Shown in pieces: positions 45,830 to 54,314 of a stretch of 64,000 nucleotides of DNA. The stretch spans positions 1-64,000 of the forward strand of contig CAWCDI010000001.1 of assembly GCA_963794415.1 (NCBI GenBank), given 5' to 3'. Origin of the DNA: CAVPTL01 sp963794415. GTDB taxonomy: Bacteria; Actinomycetota; Thermoleophilia; Gaiellales; JAICJC01. A model generated the notes under the pieces. It had not been told where the DNA came from and ran no database searches. It saw only the letters and a program-made list of their open reading frames with translations. A program made the position numbers and the translations under genes. Position 1 is the first letter of the stretch, and each line of letters opens with the position of its first letter.

Positions 45830-47139
45830 GCACCGCGGCAGTCGAGCGCGTGATCGTGGTCGGCGCGGGCATCGCGGGTCTCTCCGCGGCGCGGGAGCTG
45901 ACCAGGGCCGGAATCGAGTGCGTGGTGCTGGAGGCGCGTGATCGCACCGGCGGCAGGCTCTTCACGGCAGACGTCGGCGGCTCGCCGGTGGACATGGGCG
46001 GCTCGTGGATCCACACGCCGGAGGGCAACCCGCTCTCAGAGCTCGTGCGAAGCGCCGGGATCGCCACGCGGCCGGGCAACTTCGTGGCCGACGTGACCGG
46101 ATTCGACCGGCTGGAGGGCCGGCGGCTCTCGGCAGACGAGCAGGACGAGCTCAACGCCCGGATGCACGCGGGGTTTCCCGAGTGGCTCGAGGAGCAGGGC
46201 GCCGGCCTGGGGCGGGATACCAGCATGGCCGACGCTATCGATCGGTATCTGGCGGGCTCTGGGCTTGCCCCGGCGCAGGCCCGCCGGCTGCGCGCGGCGG
46301 TGAAGCTCCTGCAGGAGGCCGACGCGACCGACTTCCTCGAGACCCAGCCAGCGGCCCCGGAGTCGGAGATCGAGCACTACGGCGGCGACTATCTGGGCGA
46401 CATGCCCGTGGGCGGCTACAGCCGGGTGATCGCGGCGCTGGCAGAGGGGCTCGACGTGCGGCTGGGCTGCGTCGTGAGCGCAGTCAGCGCGACGGATCGG
46501 GGCGTGGAGGTGACGCTCGCCAACGGCGTAGTGGAGCGGGGCTCCCACATGATCGTGACGGTGCCGCTGGGCGTGCTGAAGCACCGCGACATCGTGTTCT
46601 CACCGCCGCTCGAGGCCGACCGGCTAGCCGCCATCGACCGGCTCACCTTCGGGCGGTTCGAGAAGATCGCGCTTCGGTTCGAGCGCGCATTCTGGCGTGA
46701 CGCCGGCGTCACTCACCTGCTGGTGTACCCGCGCCACGAGCGAGAGTCCGCAGTCACCATCTTCGGCATGGACGCGTTCGGCGCGGGGCCGTTGATGCTC
46801 GCGTTCGTCTTTCGCAGCGCAACCGATTGGCTGGACCGGGCGTCGCGCGCCGAGGCGGTTGATTGGGTGCGGGAGATGGTGTCAGAGGCAATCGGTGCCC
46901 CGTGCCCCGAGCCGCAGGCGGTGGCCTTCTCGGACTGGGGTAAGGATCCGTTCAGCCGCGGCGCCTACACGAGCGTTCCGCTGGGCGCGACTGCGGCCGA
47001 CGTCCGCCGGCTGGCCGAGCCGGCGGGACCGCGGGTGCTCTTTGCAGGCGAGGCCACGAGCGCGAAGCGCCTGGGATTCGCCGACGGGGCGCTCAGCTCG
47101 GGCACCCGCGAGGCAGCCCGCCTGCTGGGCCGTGAATAG
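45826..47139 (+). CDS. Flavin monoamine oxidase-family protein
   Basis: 437 residues from the ATG overlapping the hyuB stop. FAD-binding VIVVGAGIAGLSAARELTRA with downstream LEARDRTGGR, VDMGGSWIHTPEGNPL, MIVTVPLGVLKHRDIVFSPP, and the C-terminal FAGEATSAKRLGFADGALSS. Matches the MAO/polyamine-oxidase/LSD1-like amino-oxidase group. Coupled to hyuAB, so it may act on an amine released by, or leading to, the ring compound (inference). Confidence 0.92.
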   Translation: MSTAAVERVIVVGAGIAGLSAARELTRAGIECVVLEARDRTGGRLFTADVGGSPVDMGGSWIHTPEGNPLSELVRSAGIATRPGNFVADVTGFDRLEGRRLSADEQDELNARMHAGFPEWLEEQGAGLGRDTSMADAIDRYLAGSGLAPAQARRLRAAVKLLQEADATDFLETQPAAPESEIEHYGGDYLGDMPVGGYSRVIAALAEGLDVRLGCVVSAVSATDRGVEVTLANGVVERGSHMIVTVPLGVLKHRDIVFSPPLEADRLAAIDRLTFGRFEKIALRFERAFWRDAGVTHLLVYPRHERESAVTIFGMDAFGAGPLMLAFVFRSATDWLDRASRAEAVDWVREMVSEAIGAPCPEPQAVAFSDWGKDPFSRGAYTSVPLGATAADVRRLAEPAGPRVLFAGEATSAKRLGFADGALSSGTREAARLLGRE

Positions 47140-47164
47140 CAGGTGCCTGGCACCTGGTATTCAC
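47132..47164. repeat. 33-base palindromic element, copy 1
   Basis: Arms GTGAATA and TATTCAC enclose AGGTGCC-T-GGCACCT, with two spacer bases on each side. Overlaps the amine-oxidase stop codon and ends five bases before the clpS -10 box. Copy 2 is at 63433-63465. Confidence 0.9.
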
Positions 47165-47168
47165 TGGG

Positions 47169-47174
47169 TACACT
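47169..47174 (+). promoter_or_regulatory. Candidate leaderless promoter (-10), clpS
   Basis: TACACT, six bases, ATG 47181. The -35 position falls inside the 33-base palindrome. Confidence 0.45.
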
Positions 47175-47180
47175 CGGCGC

Positions 47181-47486
47181 ATGAGTACCGTCGCACCTCC
47201 TGAGCGAAAGCAGCGCCCGCGCTCGGGGGATCCCGGCGGCGACAACGACCGGCCGTGGCTCGTCGTCGTTCTGAACGACAACCACAACACCTTCGACGGC
47301 GTCGCCTTCGCGCTGGCGCGGACGATTCCCAGCTGCAGCTTCGAGCGCGGCATGGAGTTCGCCAACCGCATCCACCGAAGCGGCAGGGCGGTGGTGTGGT
47401 CGGGGCAGAAGGAGCAGGCCGAGCACTACCACGAGCAGCTGGAGGGCTTCGGCCTCACGCTCGCCCCGCTCTCCAGCTCGGGCTGA
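47181..47486 (+). CDS. clpS: ClpS-like protease adaptor
   Basis: 101 residues. After a variable 25-residue N-terminus comes WLVVVLNDNHNTFDGVAFAL, the N-degron-binding signature, then IPSCSFERGMEFANRIHRSG and the C-terminal HYHEQLEGFGL. Delivers N-end-rule substrates to ClpAP/ClpCP. Two bases before ctaG. Confidence 0.88.
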   Translation: MSTVAPPERKQRPRSGDPGGDNDRPWLVVVLNDNHNTFDGVAFALARTIPSCSFERGMEFANRIHRSGRAVVWSGQKEQAEHYHEQLEGFGLTLAPLSSSG

Positions 47487-47487
47487 C

Positions 47488-48234
47488 GTGGCGGTCCACC
47501 CGTGGGTGTTCGTGTTCGACTGGGAGTGGATCCTGGCGATCGCGATCGTCGCCCTGGACTACGCCTACGTGGTGCGCACCATGCGCCGCCACGGCCACGA
47601 GATCCCGTGGTACCGCATCGCCTCGTTCACCGCGGGGCTCGTGCTGATCGCCGTTGCGCTGCTCTCACCCATCGAGCACCTGGCGCTGACCTCGATGGTG
47701 AGCTTCCACCTGCTCCAGAACGTGATGATCGCCGACTGGGCGCCGCCGCTCCTCGTGCTCGGCCTCACCCCGGCAATGTTCGCGCTTGCCGAGCGCCACA
47801 CCGCGGTGCGCGCCGCCACCAACCCGGTCTTTGCGCTCTGCTTCTGGCTCGCGGCCTGGTACGGCCTGCACGTGCCGGCGTTCTACGACTACGCGCTTCG
47901 CCACACCTGGGCGCTGGGGATCGAGCACGTCATCTTCATCCTCGCCGGGCTCGTGTTCTGGTGGGCGGTGCTCTCGCCGGGGCGCATGCGCCCGCCCGCG
48001 CGGCTGATCTACCTGGTGGTCGCGTTCTTCGCCGCCTCGCCGCTCGCGCTGATCCTGGCCCTCGCCCAGTCGCCGGTCTACAGCTTCTACGAGCACAACG
48101 CCAAGCTCTGGGGCGTCTCGGCCCTGGACGATCAGGAGATCGGCGCGATCACTATGGCGATGGAGCAGGCGGCGATCCTCTTCGTCGCGTGCGGCATCGC
48201 CCTCGCCGCGGTGATCGACCAGGATGAGGGGTAG
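47488..48234 (+). CDS. ctaG: CtaG/YpcA-type cytochrome c oxidase assembly protein
   Basis: 248 residues, GTG start, seven predicted helices of the caa3_CtaG family. Conserved segments: LLSPIEHLALTSMVSFHLLQ, MIADWAPPLLVLGLTP, HTWALGIEHVIFILAGLVFW and a late DDQEIGAITMAMEQAAILF. Several membrane histidines could handle copper for the CuA/CuB sites. The oxidase genes are not in the window. Confidence 0.88.
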   Translation: MAVHPWVFVFDWEWILAIAIVALDYAYVVRTMRRHGHEIPWYRIASFTAGLVLIAVALLSPIEHLALTSMVSFHLLQNVMIADWAPPLLVLGLTPAMFALAERHTAVRAATNPVFALCFWLAAWYGLHVPAFYDYALRHTWALGIEHVIFILAGLVFWWAVLSPGRMRPPARLIYLVVAFFAASPLALILALAQSPVYSFYEHNAKLWGVSALDDQEIGAITMAMEQAAILFVACGIALAAVIDQDEG

Positions 48235-48237
48235 GCT
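48232..48237 (+). promoter_or_regulatory. Candidate leaderless promoter (-10), nitrilase-family gene
   Basis: TAGGCT, seven bases, ATG 48245. The TAG is also the ctaG stop codon. Confidence 0.45.
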
Positions 48238-48244
48238 TACGGGC

Positions 48245-49072
48245 ATGAGAGCCGCATGCATCCAGTTCGCCGCCCGGCCCGACAAGGCCGACAGCATCCG
48301 CGACATGGCGCCCCTGGTGGCCGAGGCCGCCGGCCGCGGCGCCGATGTGATCCTGCTGCCCGAGAAGTGGAACGCCTGGGTGGACGGCGACGGCATGCGC
48401 CGCGAGGCCGAGCGGCTCGACGCCGGGCCGACGGTCGATGCGATGGCGGAATGGGCCCGCGAGCACCGCGTGAACCTCATCGGCGGCTCCATCGCGATCG
48501 AGGCCGGCGAGCGCGTGGGGAACGTCGAGATCGTCTATGACCGCGACGGCGCGATGACCGCGAGCTACGTGAAGATCCATCTCTTCGACGTGGACGTCGG
48601 CGGCCACAGCTACCGCGAGTCGGACGGCACCGAGCCGGGCTCGGAGCTCGTCTCGGTTGACATCGAGGGCATCCGGTTCGGCCTCACGGTCTGCTACGAC
48701 CTGCGGTTCCCCGAGATCTACCGGCAGCTGACGCTGCAGCAGGGCGCGACGGTGCTCACCGTGCCGTCGAACTTCACGCTGCACACCGGCATGGCCCACT
48801 GGGAGGTGCTCCTGCGCGCCCGGGCGATCGAGAACCAGGCCTACGTGCTGGCCACCGGCCAGCACGGCTTCCCGGGCGGCCGCAACAAGCCGTCATTCGG
48901 CCACAGCATGATCATCGACCCGTGGGGCACCGTGCTCGCGCAGGCGCCCGACGGCGACGGCGTGATCGTGGCCGAGCTCGATTTCGAGCGTCTCGCCCAG
49001 ATCCGCGCGTCGCTGCCGGCGCTCACGCACCTTCGGGTGTCGCCGCCGGATCCGGCAGCACACCCTGCGTGA
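48245..49072 (+). CDS. Carbon-nitrogen hydrolase (nitrilase superfamily, Nit2-like)
   Basis: 275 residues. Catalytic triad positions: Glu in VILLPEKWNAW, Lys in ASYVKIHLFDVDVGG, Cys in FGLTVCYDLRFPEIYRQLTL. The KIHLFDVD and CYDLRFPE blocks match omega-amidase/deaminated-glutathione amidase proteins. Probably a metabolite-repair amidase. Its last 50 bases overlap the convergent hydrolase gene. Confidence 0.92.
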   Translation: MRAACIQFAARPDKADSIRDMAPLVAEAAGRGADVILLPEKWNAWVDGDGMRREAERLDAGPTVDAMAEWAREHRVNLIGGSIAIEAGERVGNVEIVYDRDGAMTASYVKIHLFDVDVGGHSYRESDGTEPGSELVSVDIEGIRFGLTVCYDLRFPEIYRQLTLQQGATVLTVPSNFTLHTGMAHWEVLLRARAIENQAYVLATGQHGFPGGRNKPSFGHSMIIDPWGTVLAQAPDGDGVIVAELDFERLAQIRASLPALTHLRVSPPDPAAHPA

Positions 49073-49913
49073 CGAACCACTTGCGAAGCCCCGCCTGATA
49101 CGCCTTGGGCTGCTCGACGAAGCTCAGGTGCGCGGCCTTCTCGATGACGATTAGCTCGGAGCCCTCGACCTCGTCGTGGATCTCCTGTGATCGCGCGAGC
49201 GTGCACGTGCGGTCGTAGCGGCCGCACACCACCAGCATGGGCTTCCTGATCCAGCGCAGGTGGTCGAGCCACTCGAACGCTCCGTAGCCGTCGGCCGCGA
49301 AGTGCGCCAGCACCTCGGGGGCGTACACAGTCTTGTCGTGCTGGACGTAGGCGCTGTAGGCGTCGCCCAGCTCCCAGAAGTGGAACGGCATCTGCGCGTC
49401 CATCAGCTCGCGGGCCTGCTGCACCGTCTCGACCGATGCCTCGGCCGCCCAGCTCTGGCGGATCTGCTCGCGCATCGAGGCCGGCTCGAAGCGGTTGAGC
49501 TCCCGCTCGAGGTCGGCCATCAGCGCCTCGCTCGAGGCGGCGCCTGCCGAGATGACGTACTGCGACGCCGTGCCCCGCTCGAGCGCGTGCGAGAGCGCGA
49601 CGAATGCCCCGAACGAGTGGCCCAGCACGGCGTAGTCGCTCAGGTTGAGCGCCTGGGCGAGACGGTCGATGTCCTGAGCGAACACGCGGAGGGAGAGCGT
49701 CGCGGGATCGACCCGCGGTGACGCGCCCTGGCCGCGCTGATCCACGAAGATCAGGCGGAACCCCTGCTCGGCGAGCGGGTCGAGCCAGGGCCGGAACTCC
49801 TGGTGGTCGAGCCCCGGCCCGCCGTGCAGCAGGATGATGGGATAGCCGTCGCCGAGCTCGGTGACGCTCAGCACGCCGCCGTCCTCCAGTTCGACCGCCC
49901 GCGCCTCAGCCAT
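49023..49913 (-). CDS. Alpha/beta hydrolase, proline-iminopeptidase-like
   Basis: 296 residues. Oxyanion motif LLHGGPGLDHQEF typical of iminopeptidases, VDQRGQGASPR, nucleophile elbow LGHSFGAFVALSHA, Asp in VVCGRYDRTC and His in IEKAAHLSFVEQP. The ATG at 49913 lies inside the end of the acyl-CoA dehydrogenase gene, so the two are co-transcribed. Substrate unproven. Confidence 0.9.
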   Translation of the reverse strand: MAEARAVELEDGGVLSVTELGDGYPIILLHGGPGLDHQEFRPWLDPLAEQGFRLIFVDQRGQGASPRVDPATLSLRVFAQDIDRLAQALNLSDYAVLGHSFGAFVALSHALERGTASQYVISAGAASSEALMADLERELNRFEPASMREQIRQSWAAEASVETVQQARELMDAQMPFHFWELGDAYSAYVQHDKTVYAPEVLAHFAADGYGAFEWLDHLRWIRKPMLVVCGRYDRTCTLARSQEIHDEVEGSELIVIEKAAHLSFVEQPKAYQAGLRKWFVTQGVLPDPAATPEGA

Positions 49914-51066
49914 TGAGCTTGCGGTATCCCAGGGCGTGCTCTGCCTGCAGCATCTTGTGGATCTGCGTGGTGCCTTCGTAGATGATGGGTGCGCGCGAGT
50001 TGCGGAAGTAGCGCTCGACCGGGTACTCGGCCGAGTAGCCGTAGGCGCCGTGCACCTGGATGGCCTTGTGCGCCGCGTCGAACGCGCTCTCGGTGGCGTG
50101 CCACTTGGCAAGCGACGTCTCGCGGGTGTTCCGCACGCCCTTGTCCTTGGCCGCCGCGGCCTGCATGACCAGCAGCCGGGACGTCTCGTAGCCCAGCACC
50201 ATGTCGGCGATCATGTCCTGCACGAACTGGTAGTGGCCGATCTCTTGCCCGAACGTCTGGCGCTCGTTGGCGTACTTGACCGAGGCCTCCAGGCACGCCC
50301 GGATGACGCCCACCGCGCCGGCGGCCACGGTGAAGCGGCCCTGGTCGAGCGAGTGCATGGCGATCTTGAAGCCCTCGCCCTCCTCGCCCACGCGGTTCTC
50401 GGCGGGGATGTGCACGTCCTTGAAGAAGAGCTCGCCCGTGGAGCCGGCCCAGATGCCCAGCTTGTCGGGGATCTGGCGGGCCTCGACGCCCTCCCACTCA
50501 CGCTCGACGATGAACGCCGAGATGCCCTTGTGCGCGGCGCTGGGGTCAGTCTTCGCGAACACCAGCTCGTAGTCGGCCTCGGTCGCGTAGGAGATCCAGT
50601 TCTTCTGGCCGTTCAGCACGTAGGTGCCGTCGTCCTGGCGCACCGCGTTGGTGAGCATCGCAGCCACGTCGGAGCCGGCGGCGGGCTCGGTCAGGCCGAA
50701 GCAGCCCAGCTTCTCGCCCCTGGCAAGCGGCACGAGGTACTTCTGCTTCTGCTCCTCGCTGCCGAACTTGAGCAGCGACAGGGAGTTGAGGCCGACGTGC
50801 ACCGAGATGAGGGTGCGAAACGCAGACTCGCCGCGCTCGATCTCCTCGCAGATGAGCGCCTCGCACACGTAGTCGAGGCCGGCCCCGCCGTACTCGACGG
50901 GGATGGGAGCGCCCAGCAGGCCAAGCTCCGCCATGCCCTCGATGATGCCCATGTCGAGGTAATGGTTCTTGTCGTTCTCCTGGGCCACCGGCAGAATCCG
51001 GCGATCCACGAACTCGCGCACCGTCTCTTGAATGGCGCGCTGATCGTCAGTGAGGTCCAGATCCAC
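49906..51066 (-). CDS. Acyl-CoA dehydrogenase
   Basis: 386 residues, FAD-dependent alpha-beta oxidation of acyl-CoA. MDLDLTDDQRAIQETVREFV at the N-terminus; CFGLTEPAAGSDVAAMLTNA (FAD binding); GIWAGSTGELFFKDVHIP; QTFGQEIGHYQFVQDMIADM; catalytic Glu expected in APIIYEGTTQIHKMLQAEHA. Closest to short-/branched-chain or glutaryl types; exact chain length not determinable. ETF genes are not nearby. Confidence 0.93.
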   Translation of the reverse strand: MDLDLTDDQRAIQETVREFVDRRILPVAQENDKNHYLDMGIIEGMAELGLLGAPIPVEYGGAGLDYVCEALICEEIERGESAFRTLISVHVGLNSLSLLKFGSEEQKQKYLVPLARGEKLGCFGLTEPAAGSDVAAMLTNAVRQDDGTYVLNGQKNWISYATEADYELVFAKTDPSAAHKGISAFIVEREWEGVEARQIPDKLGIWAGSTGELFFKDVHIPAENRVGEEGEGFKIAMHSLDQGRFTVAAGAVGVIRACLEASVKYANERQTFGQEIGHYQFVQDMIADMVLGYETSRLLVMQAAAAKDKGVRNTRETSLAKWHATESAFDAAHKAIQVHGAYGYSAEYPVERYFRNSRAPIIYEGTTQIHKMLQAEHALGYRKLNG

Positions 51067-51108
51067 CCGGGTGGCTCCTCTCGCAGCGGTCGATTAACGG
51101 ACCGGATC

Positions 51109-52659
51109 CTAACTGCGAGCTGGTTTGGCCGCGTACATGCCCGCATCGGCGCTTCGCACCAGGCGATGCGGGTCGCGCCCGTCCTCGGGGTAGACCGCGA
51201 TGCCGAAGCTCGCGGTGATGCCGTCCATGCCCGGCTCCTGGCTGAGCGCGAACGAGATGCGCTCGACTGCTGCCTGCGCCTCGTCGCGGCCGGTCTGCGG
51301 GAGCACGACCGCGAACTCGTCGCCGCCGATGCGAAATGCCGAGTCGACCGTCCGCACCGTCGTCTGAAGCGCGCTTCCCACCAGCTCGAGGGCAACGTCG
51401 CCGGCAGAGTGGCCGTGGTTGTCGTTGAGCCGCTTGAAGTCGTCCAGGTCGCACACGATGAGCGCCATCGGCTGGTCGTAGCGGGCGGCTCTGGCAACCT
51501 CGGCGTCCACCGCGACGTCGAATGCGCGGCGGTTGAGGAGCCGCGTGAGCGGGTCGTGCTGGGCCAGGAACTGCATCTCCTCGTACTGCGCGGCGGCGTC
51601 CAGCGCCGTCGTGGCCTGGTTGGCGAACACCCGAAGCGCCTGCAGCTTGCGTGCCGATGGCAGCAGCCGGTCCTCCGGATCGTCGGCCCAGATCACGCCG
51701 ATCACCTCGCCCGAGCGCGACCAGAGCGGCACGAAGAGCCAGTGGTCGTCCCATGCGTGCGGCCCGTGGCCGGACATGTGCGAGTGGTAGGTGACGTGGT
51801 GGTCGCCCAGCAGGCCCTCGGCGGTGACGTGGCCCATGAGCTGGCAGCCCTCGAACTCGAAGCGGGCATCCATCAGCGGCTCGAGCTCGGCCGGGGTCAT
51901 CGGCACCGTCACCGCGGCGGCATCCACGCTCCAGCCGGCGGCCGCCCGCGTGCGATAGGCGTTGGTGTCGGGGTCCGGCAGGTCGATGGCGACGTTCCGG
52001 AACCCGAGCGACGAGTGGATGCCGTCGCAGATGGCCTGCAGGATCGCGTCGATCTCGAACGTCTCGGTGAGCTTCGACGACACCTGCAGCAGCTGCTCGA
52101 GCGCGGCGCGGTGGCGGGCTGCTGCGGCGCTCTCCTGAGCTCCCTGGATCGCCAGGGCGACGTGCTCGGCCATGGCGGAGAGCACGTCGAGCTCGTCGCC
52201 GCCGGGCACGCGGCCGGAGGCCGGGTCGTGCACCGAGAGGATGCCCACGAGCTGTCCGTGGGAGTGGCGCAGCGGCACCACCAGCTGGTCGTCGGGGTGC
52301 CAGTGGGTGGGATCCTCCGTGGCGCTGATGGACGGGGCGTCGGCCAGGTCGGTGCGGCCGCGCGGGACGAAGTAGGCGCCTCCGCGCAGGAAGCGGTCGT
52401 CGAGGAGCGGCGACCAGCGTTCCCAGGTCTCGGTGCGGCCTACCTGGTCGGTGCCGGGCCCGTGCACGGTGGCGATCTCGAAGTCGTCCCAGGCGGGCCG
52501 GTACATGTGCACGACGACCGTCCGGAAGCCCAGGGCGGCAGAGATCGCGGCGGTCATCTCGCCGAGCAGGCTCGAGAGCTCGTCCTCGCTTCGCACGAGC
52601 CGCGTGACGTGCAGGAACCCGCGCAGCCGCTTGATGGAGTTGGCGTCGCCGCGGAGCAT
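51109..52659 (-). CDS. GAF-GGDEF diguanylate cyclase 1
   Basis: 516 residues: two GAF-like sensor segments (about 30-175 and 190-340), then a GGDEF domain with DPLTRLLNRRAFDVAVDAEV, FRIGGDEFAVVLP, and the product-inhibition site RTVD five residues before GGDEF. No EAL domain, so a cyclic-di-GMP maker. Soluble, no transmembrane segment. The ATG overlaps the stop of its upstream paralogue by one base. Confidence 0.93.
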   Translation of the reverse strand: MLRGDANSIKRLRGFLHVTRLVRSEDELSSLLGEMTAAISAALGFRTVVVHMYRPAWDDFEIATVHGPGTDQVGRTETWERWSPLLDDRFLRGGAYFVPRGRTDLADAPSISATEDPTHWHPDDQLVVPLRHSHGQLVGILSVHDPASGRVPGGDELDVLSAMAEHVALAIQGAQESAAAARHRAALEQLLQVSSKLTETFEIDAILQAICDGIHSSLGFRNVAIDLPDPDTNAYRTRAAAGWSVDAAAVTVPMTPAELEPLMDARFEFEGCQLMGHVTAEGLLGDHHVTYHSHMSGHGPHAWDDHWLFVPLWSRSGEVIGVIWADDPEDRLLPSARKLQALRVFANQATTALDAAAQYEEMQFLAQHDPLTRLLNRRAFDVAVDAEVARAARYDQPMALIVCDLDDFKRLNDNHGHSAGDVALELVGSALQTTVRTVDSAFRIGGDEFAVVLPQTGRDEAQAAVERISFALSQEPGMDGITASFGIAVYPEDGRDPHRLVRSADAGMYAAKPARS

Positions 52660-54266
52660 CAGGCGGCCCGGTCCGCGCGGCTGCGGTAGTCGCGCTTGTC
52701 GGTGTACATCGCGTTGTCGGCGGCCAGGTAGAGCGCGTCGGCGTCGGCTCCGTCGCGGGGGTAGAGCGACGCTCCGATGCTGGCCCGCAGCGGCAGCTGG
52801 TTGTCGGCGGCCGCCGACATGCCGGACGCGATGCGGCGGGTGACGATGGCGACCGCGTTGGCGTCGGCCTCGGACAGGAGCAGGGCGAACTCGTCGCCGC
52901 CGACCCGAAAGACGGTGTCAGACGACCGCACCGAGCCCGTCAGCTGGCGGGCCACCCGCATCAGCGCGGCGTCGCCGGCCTCATGGCCGTCGCGATCGTT
53001 GATGGCCTTCAGCTCGTCGAGGTCGCAGAGCACCAGCGCGAAGGTGTCGCCGTAGCGGTCGGCCCGGTCGATCGCGATCTCGAGGCGCTGGTTGAACGCG
53101 CGCCGGTTGAGGAGCCGCGTGAGCGAGTCGTGCTCTGCCAGGAACCGCATCTCCTCGAACCGCGAGGCCGAGTCGAGCGCCGCGGTGGCCTGGTTTGCAA
53201 ACACGCGCAGCGTCTGCAGGAGCGGTCGCTCGGGCAGCAGCCGGTCGTCGGGCTCGTCGGCCCAGATGATGCCCGTCACGGTGCCCGCGCGGTCATAGAG
53301 CGGCACCATCAGCCAGTGCGCCGCCCACGCCCATGGCCCCGCGCCGTTCTGCTTGGAGTCGTAGGTGACGATCCCCTGCGGCAGGCGGCTGAGCGCCTCC
53401 TGGTGCTCCACCAGATAGCAGCCCTCGATCTCGAACGCAGGGTCGAGCAGCGCGCTCAGCTCCCAGAGCGAGAGCGGGTTCAGGCCCTCGAACTCGCCGG
53501 TCTCCCAGCCGACGCTTGCGCGCAGGACGAGGATCCCCGTATCGGGGTCAACCAGGTCGAGCGCCACCTTGCCGAACCCCAGGGCGTCGCGGATGCCGTG
53601 GCAGATCGACTCGAACACGGCGTCGGCCGCGAGCGTCTCGGTCATCTGCGACGAGACCTGCAGGAGCTGGCCGAGCGCGGCCTGCTGGCGCTCGGACGCG
53701 GCGTGGTCGTGGGTTGCCTCGAGCGCCATCGCGGCGTGCTCGGCAACGGCCGCCAGCACCTCGAGCTCGCTGTCGCTCGGCCGGTTGCCCGACTCGGGGT
53801 CGGCCACCGAGATGATGCCCAGGAAGTGACCCTTCGAGTGCTGCATCGGCACGAAGAGCTCGTCCCCGGGCCGCCACGAGCCGCGTCCCGGGGCGGTCTC
53901 GAACCGGCGGCCGTGGGTCGCGTCCCAGGCGATCTCGCCTTCGGGGATCATGTAGGTGCCCGACCGCTTGAACCGCTCGTCGAGGAGCGGCTCCCACCCC
54001 TCGTAGGCGAGGCGGGTGCCCATGAGCGCCTCGCGCGCGGGCTCGCTGCCGATCACGCTCGTGACCTCGAAATCGTTCCACGCCGGGCGGTAGGTGTTCA
54101 TCACGACGACGCCGTATCCGAGCGAATCGTGCACCGTCCGGGCGATCGCCTCCAGCAGCCGCGCAGGGTCCGGCTCCTCCCGGATCAACCGGGTAGCAGC
54201 GAGCAGCCCGCGCAGGCGGGTGATGGATGTTGGGTCAGTTTGCGCCACGGGAGCTGACGGGTGCAT
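52659..54266 (-). CDS. GAF-GGDEF diguanylate cyclase 2
   Basis: 535 residues from the ATG at 54266 (HPSAPVAQTDPTSITRLRGL). Same layout as the downstream gene, and alignable along its length (both have TYRPAW/MYRPAW-DFE, then WADEPDDRLLP/WADDPEDRLLP). Active GGDEF in FRVGGDEFALLLS and I-site RSSD. The open frame extends far upstream, but that part is antisense to the propeller lipoprotein gene. A tandem duplication is clear. Confidence 0.92.
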   Translation of the reverse strand: MHPSAPVAQTDPTSITRLRGLLAATRLIREEPDPARLLEAIARTVHDSLGYGVVVMNTYRPAWNDFEVTSVIGSEPAREALMGTRLAYEGWEPLLDERFKRSGTYMIPEGEIAWDATHGRRFETAPGRGSWRPGDELFVPMQHSKGHFLGIISVADPESGNRPSDSELEVLAAVAEHAAMALEATHDHAASERQQAALGQLLQVSSQMTETLAADAVFESICHGIRDALGFGKVALDLVDPDTGILVLRASVGWETGEFEGLNPLSLWELSALLDPAFEIEGCYLVEHQEALSRLPQGIVTYDSKQNGAGPWAWAAHWLMVPLYDRAGTVTGIIWADEPDDRLLPERPLLQTLRVFANQATAALDSASRFEEMRFLAEHDSLTRLLNRRAFNQRLEIAIDRADRYGDTFALVLCDLDELKAINDRDGHEAGDAALMRVARQLTGSVRSSDTVFRVGGDEFALLLSEADANAVAIVTRRIASGMSAAADNQLPLRASIGASLYPRDGADADALYLAADNAMYTDKRDYRSRADRAA

Positions 54267-54301
54267 CGGCAGGCGGTGCCCCGGAAACTGAGGGGTTTCT
54301 C

Positions 54302-54307
54302 TAGTTT
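54302..54307 (+). promoter_or_regulatory. Candidate leaderless promoter (-10), propeller lipoprotein 2
   Basis: TAGTTT, seven bases, GTG 54315. Confidence 0.45.
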
Positions 54308-54314
54308 TCGGCGT

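Noticed and set aside
47132..47164. Rho-independent terminator
   Set aside because: Strong palindrome but no T-run on either side on either strand.
49861..52689. 942-residue plus-strand ORF
   Set aside because: Antisense shadow of the acyl-CoA dehydrogenase and GGDEF genes, caused by high GC at third positions; no recognisable domain.
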